Assembly: GCF_030813715.1 (NCBI RefSeq)
Contig: NZ_JAUSUZ010000001.1
Span: 7,564,001 to 7,628,000, forward strand
Source: Catenuloplanes indicus
GTDB lineage: Bacteria; Actinomycetota; Actinomycetes; Mycobacteriales; Micromonosporaceae
Direction: 5' to 3'
Length of the DNA stretch: 64,000 bases
Part shown: positions 36,226-44,691 of the stretch, piece after piece
Layout of the letters: each line of letters starts with the position of its first letter
Position numbering within the stretch: the first letter of the stretch is position 1
The notes under the pieces: model-generated
Told to the model about the DNA's origin: nothing
Databases searched by the model: none
Seen by the model: only the letters and a program-made list of their open reading frames with translations
Made by a program: the position numbers and the translations under genes

Positions 36226-37071
36226 GTGAAGCTTGTGAAGATCGTGACGGCGGCGGTGGCAGTGCTCGCGCTGACCCCGGCACCGGCGTCCGCGACCGGC
36301 GTATACCAGCGGCTGGAGCAGCGGTACGACGCGCGGCTCGGCGTCTACGCGGTGGACACCGGCACCGGGCGGACGGTCACGTTCCGGCCGGACGAGCGGT
36401 TCGCGTACGCGTCCACGTTCAAGGCGCTGGCCGCGGCCGCGGTGCTGGACCGGACCACGGACGCGGAGCTGCGGCGCGTAATCCGGTACACGGCCGCGGA
36501 CCTGGTCGACTACTCGCCGGTCACGGAACTGCACGTGGACGAGGGCATGACGCTCGCCGCGATCGCCGAGGCCGCGATCACGGTCAGCGACAACACGGCG
36601 GGCAACCTGCTCTTCCGCGAGCTGGGCGGTCCGGACGGCCTGGAACGGGCGCTGCGTGCGATCGGCGACCGCGTCACCTCGGCCGACCGGATCGAGACCG
36701 AGCTGAACACCGCGATCCCGGGTGACCGGCGGGACACCAGCACGCCGCGCGCGCTCGCCACCGGCCTGCGCGCCTACGCGCTCGGCGGCGAACTGTGCCG
36801 CGGCGACCGCGAGCAACTCACCGCGTGGCTGCGCGCGAACACCACCGGCGCGGAGACGATCCGCGCGGGCGTCCCGGCCGGCTGGGTGGTCGGCGACAAG
36901 ACCGGATCCGGCGGGTACGGCACGCGCAACGACATCGCGGTCCTCTGGCCGCCGTCCGGCGCACCGATCGTGCTCGCGGTGCTGTCCACGAGGGACACGG
37001 CGGACGCGGCGTACGACAACGCGCTGCTGGCGGACGCGGCCGCCGCGGTCGTGGACCGTTTCGGCTACTGA
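36226..37071 (+). CDS. bla: Class A serine beta-lactamase
   Basis: About 281 residues with a signal peptide ([20 protein letters not shown]). All active-site elements are present: SxxK as STFK in [14 protein letters not shown] in [10 protein letters not shown], the omega-loop Glu in [10 protein letters not shown] and KTG in [16 protein letters not shown]. It should hydrolyse beta-lactams outside the membrane. Several GTGs are possible; 36226 (VKLVKIV) is chosen for spacing to CAGGGG and for signal-peptide length. It is divergent from a frameshifted LysR gene that would have been its regulator, so expression may now be unregulated. Confidence 0.92.
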   Translation: MKLVKIVTAAVAVLALTPAPASATGVYQRLEQRYDARLGVYAVDTGTGRTVTFRPDERFAYASTFKALAAAAVLDRTTDAELRRVIRYTAADLVDYSPVTELHVDEGMTLAAIAEAAITVSDNTAGNLLFRELGGPDGLERALRAIGDRVTSADRIETELNTAIPGDRRDTSTPRALATGLRAYALGGELCRGDREQLTAWLRANTTGAETIRAGVPAGWVVGDKTGSGGYGTRNDIAVLWPPSGAPIVLAVLSTRDTADAAYDNALLADAAAAVVDRFGY

Positions 37072-37088
37072 TCCGGGTGGGGGAGTGT

Positions 37089-37111
37089 CCGGCCCGCACC
37101 GCGCGGGCCGG
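37089..37111. terminator. Hairpin between beta-lactamase and P450 genes
   Basis: CCGGCCCGC (37089-37097) and GCGGGCCGG (37103-37111) form a 9-bp stem with a 5-base loop between the convergent genes. Confidence 0.5.
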
Positions 37112-37116
37112 GCCGC

Positions 37117-38307
37117 TCAGTCCGCCAGCCGGTAGCGGATCGGCAGCGTGCGCAGGCCGCCGATGAACGTGGTGTCGGTCAGCGCGGGCTCGCCGTCCAG
37201 CGTGACCCACTCCAGCCGGGGCAGCAGGCGGCGGAAGAACGTGCGCATCTCCATCCGGGCCAGCGCCGCGCCCATGCAGTGGTGCGGGCCGAAGCCGAAC
37301 GCCAGATGGTTCGCCGCGTTCGGGCGGGCGACGTCGAACGCGTCCGGGTCGGGGAACTTCTTCGGGTCGCGGTTCGCGCCGGTGAACGACAGCAGCAGCC
37401 AGTCGCCGGCCGCGATGTCCACGTCGCCGACCCGGGTGTCCGCCGCCGCGGTGCGCATCATGTGCCGTACCGGCGAGGAGTAGCGGACCATCTCGTCGAC
37501 CGCGCCGTCGATCAGGTCCGGGTTGCGCCGCAGCCGGGCGAGCTGTTCCGGGTTGGTGGCCAGCGCCCACATGCCACCGGTGAGCGCCTTCGCGGTGGAC
37601 TCGTAGCCGGACGTCGCCACCATCATGTGGTAGCTGACCGCCTCCACGTCACCGATCGGCGCACCGCCGATCGTGCCGTTCGAGACCGCGCTGGCCAGGT
37701 CACCGGACGGGTTCTCCCGCCGGGCCGCGGTCAGCGCGAGCATGTAGCCGAACAGGTTCGCCAGCACCGCGGCGTCGCCGTCCCGGGCGAAGAAGTCCTG
37801 GGTCAGCGCGACGACCCGCGGATACTCCTCCTCGGGCAGGCCCATCAGTTCCAGGATCACCTTCAGCGGGTACGGCTGCGCGACGTCGGACGCGAAGTCG
37901 CAGCGGCCGTCCAGCGCGGACATGCGGTCGATCGCCTGTCCGGCCAGTTCGTCCAGGCGCACCTGCAGCGCGGCGAGGCTGGCCGGCCGGAACCAGTCGT
38001 TGCCGAGCCGGCGGTAGGCGGCGTGCTCGTCGCCGTTCATGTGGATCAGCGTGCGCGGCGCCGGTCCGGCCGCCCGCTGCGCGTCCAGGTCGGCCCGGTT
38101 CATCACCCATGGCTGCGCCGCGTTCGGGAAGAGCTCCGGCCGGCGCTCGATCTCCAGCACCTCGGCGTGCCCGACGACCGCCCAGAACGGGTCGAACCCG
38201 TCCGCGGTCACCCGGTGGATCGGCGCCCGGGCGCGCAGCTCCGCGACCTCGCGGTGCCAGGCCGTCATGTCGGCGTATCGGTCCGGATCGGTGAAGACGT
38301 CGGTCAT
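37117..38307 (-). CDS. Cytochrome P450
   Basis: This 396-residue P450 has an I helix with SGYESTAKAL (a variant of AGxET), ExxR in VDEMVRYSSP and the heme loop FGFGPHHCMGAALARMEM. The N-terminal MTDVFTDPDRYADMTAWHRE and HMNGDEHAAYRRLGNDWF match the family resembling mycobacterial sterol/cholesterol and fatty-acid hydroxylases (CYP124/125/142-like). No redox partner is encoded here. The ATG at 38307 is chosen as the start of the conserved N-terminus. It is unrelated in sequence to the P450 at 30145. The 282 bp to the divergent MFS gene shows no clear gene. Confidence 0.9.
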   Translation of the reverse strand: MTDVFTDPDRYADMTAWHREVAELRARAPIHRVTADGFDPFWAVVGHAEVLEIERRPELFPNAAQPWVMNRADLDAQRAAGPAPRTLIHMNGDEHAAYRRLGNDWFRPASLAALQVRLDELAGQAIDRMSALDGRCDFASDVAQPYPLKVILELMGLPEEEYPRVVALTQDFFARDGDAAVLANLFGYMLALTAARRENPSGDLASAVSNGTIGGAPIGDVEAVSYHMMVATSGYESTAKALTGGMWALATNPEQLARLRRNPDLIDGAVDEMVRYSSPVRHMMRTAAADTRVGDVDIAAGDWLLLSFTGANRDPKKFPDPDAFDVARPNAANHLAFGFGPHHCMGAALARMEMRTFFRRLLPRLEWVTLDGEPALTDTTFIGGLRTLPIRYRLAD

Positions 38308-38589
38308 TGCGCCCCCAAGGCTGTGTCGCGGTCCGGGAAAGATCCTTCTCGACGCGCTGACCGAGATCAATCCTGTCCCTCCGAAGAGGACGGATCTAGA
38401 ATCGCGCGCCCGCGGGCCGCGCCGGTCACTGTGTCGTGCCGGACGGCAGCGAGTGACGCCTCGATCCCGGTCGTCGACCCGGTTGACGGGCTCGCCGGAG
38501 TTCGTCGCGCATGCCCTGGTGCAGATGCACTACATCGGATGGTTGCCGAGCACGATGTCGCAGGCGTGCCGGCGCGGCAGGGTCGAGGG

Positions 38590-39780
38590 GTGTCCACAAC
38601 ACGTGTCGCTCCCGCCCGGATCGGGCGGCTGTCCATCGGGGCCCTGGGCGTGCTGGCGCTCGCTCTCGGCACCCTGCAATCGGTGGTGGAGCCCGCGCTC
38701 CCGCTGCTGCAACGGGAACTGGGCGTCAGCCCTTCCGCGGGCGCGCTGGTCGCCAATTCGCTGCTGATCACCGGCGCGATCGCCGCGCCGGTGGCCGGGC
38801 GGCTCGGCGACCGCTACGGCGGGCGGCGGGTGCTGGCCGGGCTGATGGCCATGGTCTCGGCCGGCGGGCTGCTCGCCGCCACCGCACCGAATCTGCCGAT
38901 GCTCCTGCTCGGCCAGCTGCTGCAGGGCGTGATGATCGGAGCGTTGCCGCTCTCCTTCATCCTGGTCCGCAGGCACCTGCCGGCCGGGCGGTCGCAGGCG
39001 GTGATAGGTGTGGTCGTCGCGTTGTTCACCGGTGGCGGCATCGTGGGGACCGCGGTCGCCGGGCCGATCGCCGAAGGGCTGTCCTGGCAGTGGATGTTCG
39101 CGCTGCCGACGTTGGTGATCATGGGGGCCACGCTGGCCGTCCTCCGGCTGATGCCGGACGATCCACCGGTCCGGGCGGAGCGGGCCAGGAGGTCACGTAC
39201 GGTGCTGCCGGCCGGTGCCTACCTGCTCACCTTCGTCGTCACCGCGAGCTTCGGCATGGTCACCTTCCTGGTCCCGCAGCTGTTCGCGGCGTCCGGTGAC
39301 GGGTACGGCCTCGGCCTCGGCACCACCCAGATCGGCTTGCTCCTGCTGCCCGGCGCGATCGCCGGCGTGCTGGCCGACTCGGTCGGCGGGGTCGCGGCCC
39401 GGCGGTTCGGCCCGCGTGCCGTGGTCGTCACCGGCGCCGTGTTCACCGTGGCCGCGATGGCCGGCCTGGTGCTGATGCACGACGCCGCCTGGCAGCTGGC
39501 GCTGGCCAAGGCGGTTACCGCGGTCGCGGCCGGCGCCGGCACCACGGCGCTGCTGGCCGGCACCGTGTCCACCGTCGATGCCGACCACACCGGCGCCGCC
39601 ACCAGCCTGCTGGTGGTCACCCGGGTGGCCGGCATCGCCGTCGGCGCCCAGGTCGCCGGCGTGATCCTCGGCTCCGGGACCGGGGAGCCCGCGTTCGTCA
39701 CCGGTTTCGCGGTCGCCGGTGCGGTTGCCGCGCTGGCGCTCTTCTCCGTTCGCACCACCAACAGGGAGGTTCAGCAATGA
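38590..39780 (+). CDS. MFS drug:H+ antiporter
   Basis: About 396 residues and 12 helices. The motif A-like loop GRLGDRYGGRRVLAG lies between TM2 and TM3, and a central basic loop RAERARRSRTV lies between TM6 and TM7. It is a DHA-type exporter. The start is GTG 38590 (VSTTRVAPARIG), with ATG 38539 also in frame; the much longer frame upstream is antisense to the P450. Its stop overlaps the next ATG (ATGA), so exporter and monooxygenase are translationally coupled, a typical resistance or efflux-plus-modification pair. Confidence 0.85.
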   Translation: MSTTRVAPARIGRLSIGALGVLALALGTLQSVVEPALPLLQRELGVSPSAGALVANSLLITGAIAAPVAGRLGDRYGGRRVLAGLMAMVSAGGLLAATAPNLPMLLLGQLLQGVMIGALPLSFILVRRHLPAGRSQAVIGVVVALFTGGGIVGTAVAGPIAEGLSWQWMFALPTLVIMGATLAVLRLMPDDPPVRAERARRSRTVLPAGAYLLTFVVTASFGMVTFLVPQLFAASGDGYGLGLGTTQIGLLLLPGAIAGVLADSVGGVAARRFGPRAVVVTGAVFTVAAMAGLVLMHDAAWQLALAKAVTAVAAGAGTTALLAGTVSTVDADHTGAATSLLVVTRVAGIAVGAQVAGVILGSGTGEPAFVTGFAVAGAVAALALFSVRTTNREVQQ

Positions 39781-40928
39781 CAAGGGTACTGATCTCGGGA
39801 GCCAGCATCGCCGGGCCTGCGGTGGCGTACTGGCTCGCCCGGTCCGGGTTCGAGGTGACCGTGGTCGAGAAGGCGGGCGCGCTGCGCGGTGGCGGCTACC
39901 CGATCGACATCCGCGGCTCCGCGCTGGAGGTGGCCCGGCGGATGGGGATCCTGCCACGTCTGCGCGAGGCGCACGTGGACGTGCGCCGCCTGACGTTCTT
40001 CGGCGACGACGGCGGCCGGATCGCCTCGGTCCGGCCGGCGGCGCACGGCGAGGATGTCGAGGTGCGCCGCGGCGATCTCGCCGAGAGCCTGTACGCGCTG
40101 GTCCGGGACGACGTGGAATTCCTGTTCGGCGACTCGATCGACACGCTGGGCGAACCCGGGGACGTGACGTTCCGTAGCGGGCGGCAACGCTCGTTCGACC
40201 TGGTGATCGGCGCGGACGGGACACACTCCCGTACCCGGGAGGCGGTGTTCGGGCCCGAGGACCGGTTCCATCGTTACCTCGGCTACTGCTTCGCGATCTT
40301 CACCACGCCGAACACCTGGGGGCTGTCCCGGGAGATCCTGATGTGGAACGGCCCGGGCCGGGCCGCCGCGCTCTACGCCACGCGGGACGAGCTGCACGCC
40401 TTCTTCACCTTCCACCGGCCGCAGCCGCCGGTCGAGGTGCTGCGGGACCCGGCCGCGCAGCGGGAACTGGTCGCGGAGACGTTCGCGGACGCGGGGTGGG
40501 AGATCCCGCGCATGGTGGAGGCGATGCGGGGCGCGGACGACATGTTCTTCGACACGGTCGGGCAGATCCGCATGCCGGGGTGGTCGCGGGGGCGCGTCGC
40601 GCTCGTCGGGGACGCCGCGTACACGCCGTCGTTCCTCACCGGCCAGGGCTCCAGCCTCGCGCTGTCCGGGGCCTACCTGCTCGCACACTCGCTGGCCACT
40701 CACCCGGACCACGTCGAGGCCTTCGCCGCGTACGAGCGCGAGATGCGCGGATACGTGGCGGTCAACCAGGCGCTGGCCGACAACGGCGCCGCGCTCTTCC
40801 CGGTCACCCGGGACGCGCTGGAACAGCGCAACCGGACGCTGCGCGGGCTGGACGCCATGCCGGCCACGGCGGCGCAGCCGGCCTACTCGGCGCTGGTGCT
40901 GCCGCCGGAGGCCAGCCCGGTGCGGTAG
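39777..40928 (+). CDS. FAD-dependent aromatic monooxygenase (PHBH/TetX-like)
   Basis: This 383-residue flavoprotein has the Rossmann start VLISGASIAGPAVAYWLARS, the second FAD/NADPH motif DLVIGADGTHSRTRE and the ribityl-binding GDAAYTPSFLTGQGSSLA. It lacks an obvious membrane-anchoring C-terminus. The family hydroxylates phenolic compounds; TetX and rifampicin monooxygenases inactivate antibiotics, and polyketide-tailoring members also exist. Coupling to an exporter favours xenobiotic modification (inference). Its 3' end overlaps the convergent response regulator by 46 bp. Confidence 0.88.
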   Translation: MTRVLISGASIAGPAVAYWLARSGFEVTVVEKAGALRGGGYPIDIRGSALEVARRMGILPRLREAHVDVRRLTFFGDDGGRIASVRPAAHGEDVEVRRGDLAESLYALVRDDVEFLFGDSIDTLGEPGDVTFRSGRQRSFDLVIGADGTHSRTREAVFGPEDRFHRYLGYCFAIFTTPNTWGLSREILMWNGPGRAAALYATRDELHAFFTFHRPQPPVEVLRDPAAQRELVAETFADAGWEIPRMVEAMRGADDMFFDTVGQIRMPGWSRGRVALVGDAAYTPSFLTGQGSSLALSGAYLLAHSLATHPDHVEAFAAYEREMRGYVAVNQALADNGAALFPVTRDALEQRNRTLRGLDAMPATAAQPAYSALVLPPEASPVR

Positions 40929-41548
40929 GCGATGACGACGAGCTGCGCGCGGTCGCGGGCGTGCAGCTTCGTCATCGCGCGCTGCACGTGGGCCCGGACG
41001 GTGAACGGGCTGACCACCATCCGTTCCGCTATCTCCTGATTGGACAGACCGGTCGCGACCAGCGCGACCATCTCGCGCTCGCGCGGGGTGAGCGAGTCGT
41101 GGACGGCGGCCTGGCCCGGACCGGCCAGGAAACGGGAGATCAGGGAGCGGGTGGCGGCGGGGGAGAGCAAGCTGTCCCCGGCGGCGATCGTGCGGACCGC
41201 GTCCAGCAGCTCCTTCGCGCCGACGCCCTTGCCGAGGAACCCGCTCGCGCCCGCCCGCAGAGCCCGGGCCACGTGCTCGTCGGTCTCGTACGTGGTGAGG
41301 ATCAGCACCCGGCTGGCGCGCAGCCGCGGATCCTCGCTGATGCGGGCGGTGGCGGTGAGCCCGTCCACGCCGGGCATCCGGATGTCCATGATCACCACGT
41401 CCGGGCGCAGCTCCCGGGTGAGCCGTACGGCCTGCTCGCCGTTGGCGGCCTCGCCGACGACGGTGATGTCGTCCGCGCTGTCGAGCAGCAGCCGGAACGC
41501 GTCCCGGAGCAGGGCCTGGTCGTCGGCGAGCAGCACCCGGACGGTCAC
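40883..41548 (-). CDS. NarL/LuxR-type response regulator
   Basis: This 221-residue protein has the receiver motif VLLADDQALLRDAF, phospho-Asp in VVIMDIRMPGVDG (about residue 54) and Lys in FLGKGVGAKEL. The C-terminal LuxR HTH is LTPREREMVALVATGLSNQE, followed by VRAHVQRAMTKL. The start overlaps the end of the kinase gene by 4 bp, so they are coupled. Convergent overlap with the FAD monooxygenase could create antisense interference. Confidence 0.93.
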   Translation of the reverse strand: MTVRVLLADDQALLRDAFRLLLDSADDITVVGEAANGEQAVRLTRELRPDVVIMDIRMPGVDGLTATARISEDPRLRASRVLILTTYETDEHVARALRAGASGFLGKGVGAKELLDAVRTIAAGDSLLSPAATRSLISRFLAGPGQAAVHDSLTPREREMVALVATGLSNQEIAERMVVSPFTVRAHVQRAMTKLHARDRAQLVVIAYRTGLASGGSTSAE

Positions 41549-42642
41549 GCCGGCCCCTGCAGCGGCAACTCGGCGGTGACCAGGAAGCCGCCCTCCGGAC
41601 GGGGGCCGGCGGCGAAGCGCCCGCCGGCCGCGGTGGCGCGTTCCCGCATCCCGATCAGCCCGTACCCGGGTGCGGGGCCGGCACCGGTTCCGTCATCGGT
41701 GACGGTCACGGTCAGCAGGTCCGGCGTCCACGCCAGGCCGACCCGGGCGGCTCCGGTGGCGGCGTGTTTGGTCACGTTGGTCAGCGCCTCCTGCACGATC
41801 CGGTACGCGGCCAGGTCCACATCCGGTGCCAGCGCCTGGGCCGGCCCCGAGGAGTGCACCGACACCTCCAGCCCCGCGCTACGGAACGCGTCGAGCAGCT
41901 CCGGTAGCCGGCCCAGCCCCGGCGCCGGCTCCCCGGCCACCGCGTCGTCGCCGGACTGCCGCAGCAGGCCCACCGTGGCCCGCAGCGCGTCCAGCGCATG
42001 CCCGGTCGTCTCGACCAGCTGCCGCAGGCTGACGCGGGTCTGCTCCGGGCGCACGTCGAACAGATGCTCGGCGACCGTGGCCTGCGCGTTGGCCAGGGTG
42101 ATCTGGTGGGCGACCAGGTCGTGCAGCTCCCGCGCGATGCGGATCCGCTCCTCGGCGACGGCCCGCAGCGCCCGCTCCTCCAGAGCCGCCAGATAGGCAC
42201 GCCGGTGCCGCACCGAGCGGCCGAGCACGCCGGCCACCGGCGGTAGCACCGCCATCAGCACCATCCTCGTCGCATCCCGCCAGGACAGGCTCCCGGACAC
42301 CGGCGCGGCCGTCACCAGCAGCACCGCCGAGGCGAGCGAGAGCACGGCCACGACTCGCCGCTCGGTGACCGTCACCAGCGCGTACACGTAGGTGGCGACC
42401 AGGGCCGGTGCCACGATCAGCGGGGTCGACAACATCCCGAGGGGCTGCGCCAGCGCGCCGGTGACGGTGGTGCCGGCCAGCGCCGCCAGCGGCGCCCGAT
42501 GCCGCAGCGTCAGGGCGGTGCAGGACAACACGGCGACGAGGTACGCGCCGGGCCGTGGCGCGGCGACCGCGCCGTCCGCCTGGATGGAGCCGCCGAGCAG
42601 GCAGAGCGCGAACGCCACCGTAACGACCGCCGCCTTCGCCAC
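41545..42642 (-). CDS. NarL-type sensor histidine kinase (HisKA_3)
   Basis: This 365-residue kinase has five to six N-terminal helices (residues 5-150), a HisKA_3 dimerisation region with phospho-His in RIARELHDLVAHQITLAN, and an ATPase domain with AYRIVQEALTNVTKHA, DDGTG and GYGLIGMRERA. It is the cognate partner of the overlapping response regulator. The short-extracellular-loop design suggests sensing inside the membrane, common for cell-envelope stress sensors such as VraS/LiaS types (inference). Confidence 0.92.
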   Translation of the reverse strand: MAKAAVVTVAFALCLLGGSIQADGAVAAPRPGAYLVAVLSCTALTLRHRAPLAALAGTTVTGALAQPLGMLSTPLIVAPALVATYVYALVTVTERRVVAVLSLASAVLLVTAAPVSGSLSWRDATRMVLMAVLPPVAGVLGRSVRHRRAYLAALEERALRAVAEERIRIARELHDLVAHQITLANAQATVAEHLFDVRPEQTRVSLRQLVETTGHALDALRATVGLLRQSGDDAVAGEPAPGLGRLPELLDAFRSAGLEVSVHSSGPAQALAPDVDLAAYRIVQEALTNVTKHAATGAARVGLAWTPDLLTVTVTDDGTGAGPAPGYGLIGMRERATAAGGRFAAGPRPEGGFLVTAELPLQGPA

Positions 42643-42651
42643 CGGACCAGC

Positions 42652-42885
42652 CTATCGGGTGCGGTGGATGCCGGATCGACGCGCGAACCTCGCCGACCCG
42701 CGCACACCCACGCCGGTGGCCGCGAATCGACGCCGCGGCCTCCACCGGTCCACGCGGCCGGGATCGGGTGGCCGGCGCGGAGTCATGCGATGCCGGGCTG
42801 CCGCCGGTGCGGACCGCCGGACCGCGCCGAACGAGCCGTGGTTGAGGTGGAGCGTTCCGGCGGACAGCGGCCGATCGGCGTTCAT
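42652..42885 (-). pseudogene. Class V aminotransferase (isopenicillin N epimerase-like) N-terminal fragment
   Basis: From ATG 42885 the frame begins MNADRPLSAGTLHLNHGSFG followed by AV. LNHGSFGAV is the signature N-terminus of isopenicillin-N-epimerase-like PLP enzymes. The next residues (RRSAPAAARHRM, then DPGRVDRW) look like a scrambled continuation of that family. A stop follows after 77 codons, and the 350-residue catalytic part is missing. It lies between the NarL kinase and the hydroxyproline operon, divergent from the latter. I read it as a decayed remnant, possibly once co-regulated with the operon. Confidence 0.45.
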
Positions 42886-43007
42886 CGGCTCCGCACTCAG
42901 TAGAATATTACTACTCCGATCATGCTTAGGCGGCGTACCCTCGTGGTGTCAAGGTCCTGAACACTGCGAACTTCTCCTGGTGGAATCTGTTCTGCTGAGC
43001 TGGGGCA

Positions 43008-43024
43008 TGTGACATATTACTGGC
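43008..43024 (+). promoter_or_regulatory. GntR-type motif/promoter of hydroxyproline operon (site A)
   Basis: TGTGACATATTACTGGC ends at the base before the GTG start at 43025. It shares the 17-base pattern TGTSACATNYTAYTGKC with sites at 49659-49675 and 50452-50468. It contains a -10-like CATATT (43013-43018) placed for initiation at the start codon, so the mRNA may be leaderless and repressor binding would block polymerase. Confidence 0.6.
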
Positions 43025-44281
43025 GTGTCCCAGGGTGGGAAGGTGGTCATCGTCGGAGCCGGCATGGTCGGCGCCGCGACCGCGCGCGTGCTCGCTCGCT
43101 CCGGCGCCGACGTGGTCGTCGTCGACCGCGGCCCGAGCGCGGGTGGCACGTCCTCCGGCGGCGAGGGCAACATCCTGGTCTCCGACAAGGGCCCCGGTGC
43201 GGAGCTGCGTCTCACTCAGCGGTCGCTGGCCGCGTGGGCGCGCGTGCGTGCCGAACTACGCGACGAACTGCCCGCCGGTTTCCCCGACCTGGAGTTCGAG
43301 GCCAAGGGCGGCCTGGTCGCCGCGACCACCGAGGCCGGCGCGGCCGCGCTGCTGGCGTTCGCCGCGTCCCAGCGCGCCGCCGGAGTGATCGCCGAGGTGG
43401 TCGACGGCGACCGCGCGCACGAGCTGGAGCCGGACCTCACCCGCGCGCTGACCGCCGCGGTCTACTACCCGCAGGACGCGCAGGTGCAGCCGGTGATCGC
43501 GACCGAGGCGCTGCTCGCGGCCGCCCGCCGGCACGGTGCCCGGGTGCTGCAGGGCGTCGAGGTCCTCGGCCCGGTCCTCTCCGGACAAACCGTGACGGGG
43601 GTACGGACCGCGGCCGGCACGCTGCCCGCGGACGCCGTGGTGATCGCGGCGGGCCCGTGGTCCGGCGAGGTCGCCGCGCGCTTCGGCGTGCCGCTGCCGG
43701 TCCGCCCGCGCCGCGGCACCGTGCTGGTCACCGCGCGGATGCGGCAGCGCGTGTTCCACAAGGTCTACGACGCGGACTACGTCGGCGCGGTCGGCTCCGG
43801 CGCGTCCGGCCTGATGGTCTCCAGCGTGGTCGAGTCCACCGCGGCCGGCACCGTGCTGATCGGCTCGTCCCGCGAACGCCGCGGCTTCGACGACCGGATC
43901 GAGGCCCGCGTACTGGCCGCGCTCGCCGCCAAGGCGCTGCTGCTGTTCCCGTTCCTGGCGGACGTGCCGGTGATGCGCGCGTACGGCGGCTTCCGCCCGT
44001 TCGTCCCGGACCATCTGCCGGTGATCGGCGAGGACCCGCGCCGCCCCGGCCTGTGGCACGCCACCGGCCACGAGGGCGCCGGCATCGGTCTCAGCCTCGC
44101 CACCGCCGACCTGCTCCACGACGCGATGCTCGGCGGCGATCCCGGCGGCGGCGCCGGTTCCGGCGACCTCGCCGGTACCGGCGGTCCCGGCCGGCCGAGC
44201 GGGTCCGGAGACGATCTCGCCGCCGCGTTCCGTCCGGACCGGCCGAGCCTGCGGCCGCACCTGGAAGGAACCACCGCATGA
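43025..44281 (+). CDS. D-hydroxyproline dehydrogenase, FAD (DadA-like) subunit
   Basis: This 418-residue DAO-fold flavoprotein starts VVIVGAGMVGAATARVLARS, then has SSGGEGNILVSDKGPG, a substrate region ending RPFVPDHLPVIGEDP, and GLWHATGHEGAGIGLSLA for FAD closure. In the known pathway this subunit oxidises cis-4-hydroxy-D-proline to 1-pyrroline-4-hydroxy-2-carboxylate, working with a small 2Fe-2S subunit and an FAD/NAD subunit, both encoded next. The start is the GTG directly after operator site A, consistent with a leaderless message. The stop overlaps the next ATG. The last 45 residues are Gly-rich. Confidence 0.85.
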   Translation: MSQGGKVVIVGAGMVGAATARVLARSGADVVVVDRGPSAGGTSSGGEGNILVSDKGPGAELRLTQRSLAAWARVRAELRDELPAGFPDLEFEAKGGLVAATTEAGAAALLAFAASQRAAGVIAEVVDGDRAHELEPDLTRALTAAVYYPQDAQVQPVIATEALLAAARRHGARVLQGVEVLGPVLSGQTVTGVRTAAGTLPADAVVIAAGPWSGEVAARFGVPLPVRPRRGTVLVTARMRQRVFHKVYDADYVGAVGSGASGLMVSSVVESTAAGTVLIGSSRERRGFDDRIEARVLAALAAKALLLFPFLADVPVMRAYGGFRPFVPDHLPVIGEDPRRPGLWHATGHEGAGIGLSLATADLLHDAMLGGDPGGGAGSGDLAGTGGPGRPSGSGDDLAAAFRPDRPSLRPHLEGTTA

Positions 44282-44691
44282 CGGGTCCCTATCGCATCGC
44301 GCCCGCGCGGGATCCGGTCGCGCCCGCGGACGGCGGCGCGATCGCGCTGACCGTGGACGGCGAGACCGTCACCGGCCGCGCCGGCCAGACGATCGCCGGT
44401 GTGCTGCTGGCCGCCGGCCGCGTCTCTTGGCGGACCAGCCCGCGCAGCGGCCGCCCGCGCGGCGTCTTCTGCGGCATCGGCGTCTGCTTCGACTGCCTCG
44501 TCGTCGTCAACGGCCTCCGTGACGTCCGCGCCTGCCAGCGCCGCGCCACCGACGGCGACGTGATCACCCGCCAGGACGACGCCGATGAGCCGGGCGGCCA
44601 CGCCGCCGCGCCGCATGACGGTGGCGGCCCGGGGAGCTCCGCGGCTGGGCCGGCGAGCGGGGAGCAATTCGGTGCGGGAGGTGCGCGGTGA
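44278..44691 (+). CDS. D-hydroxyproline dehydrogenase, 2Fe-2S subunit
   Basis: This 137-residue ferredoxin-like (HcnA-type) subunit starts MTGPYRIAPARDPVAPADGG and has LTVDGETVTGRAGQTIAGVL. Its cluster ligands are in FCGIGVCFDCLVVVNGLRDV followed by RACQRR (four Cys). The C-terminal 40 residues are low-complexity and beyond the usual family length of about 100. It should pass electrons between the two FAD subunits. Start and stop both overlap neighbours (ATGA/GTGA), implying tight stoichiometric translation. Confidence 0.87.
   Translation: MTGPYRIAPARDPVAPADGGAIALTVDGETVTGRAGQTIAGVLLAAGRVSWRTSPRSGRPRGVFCGIGVCFDCLVVVNGLRDVRACQRRATDGDVITRQDDADEPGGHAAAPHDGGGPGSSAAGPASGEQFGAGGAR

Larger units (their letters stand above)
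42643..43024. other. Intergenic region holding fragment and operon promoter
   Basis: This 382-bp gap contains the aminotransferase fragment (42652-42885), an AT-rich stretch TAGAATATTACTACT (42901-42915) that stands out in this GC-rich DNA, and the operon promoter/operator ending at 43024. I see no other gene in it. Confidence 0.5.

Noticed and set aside
37279-38589. Upstream extension of the MFS gene to 37279
   Set aside because: The added 437 residues are antisense to a well-supported P450 and look like noise; the helices start right after GTG 38590.
29000-43000. A natural-product biosynthetic cluster built around the two P450s and sulfotransferases
   Set aside because: No PKS, NRPS, terpene or RiPP core gene is present, and the candidate tailoring genes are scattered among housekeeping genes.
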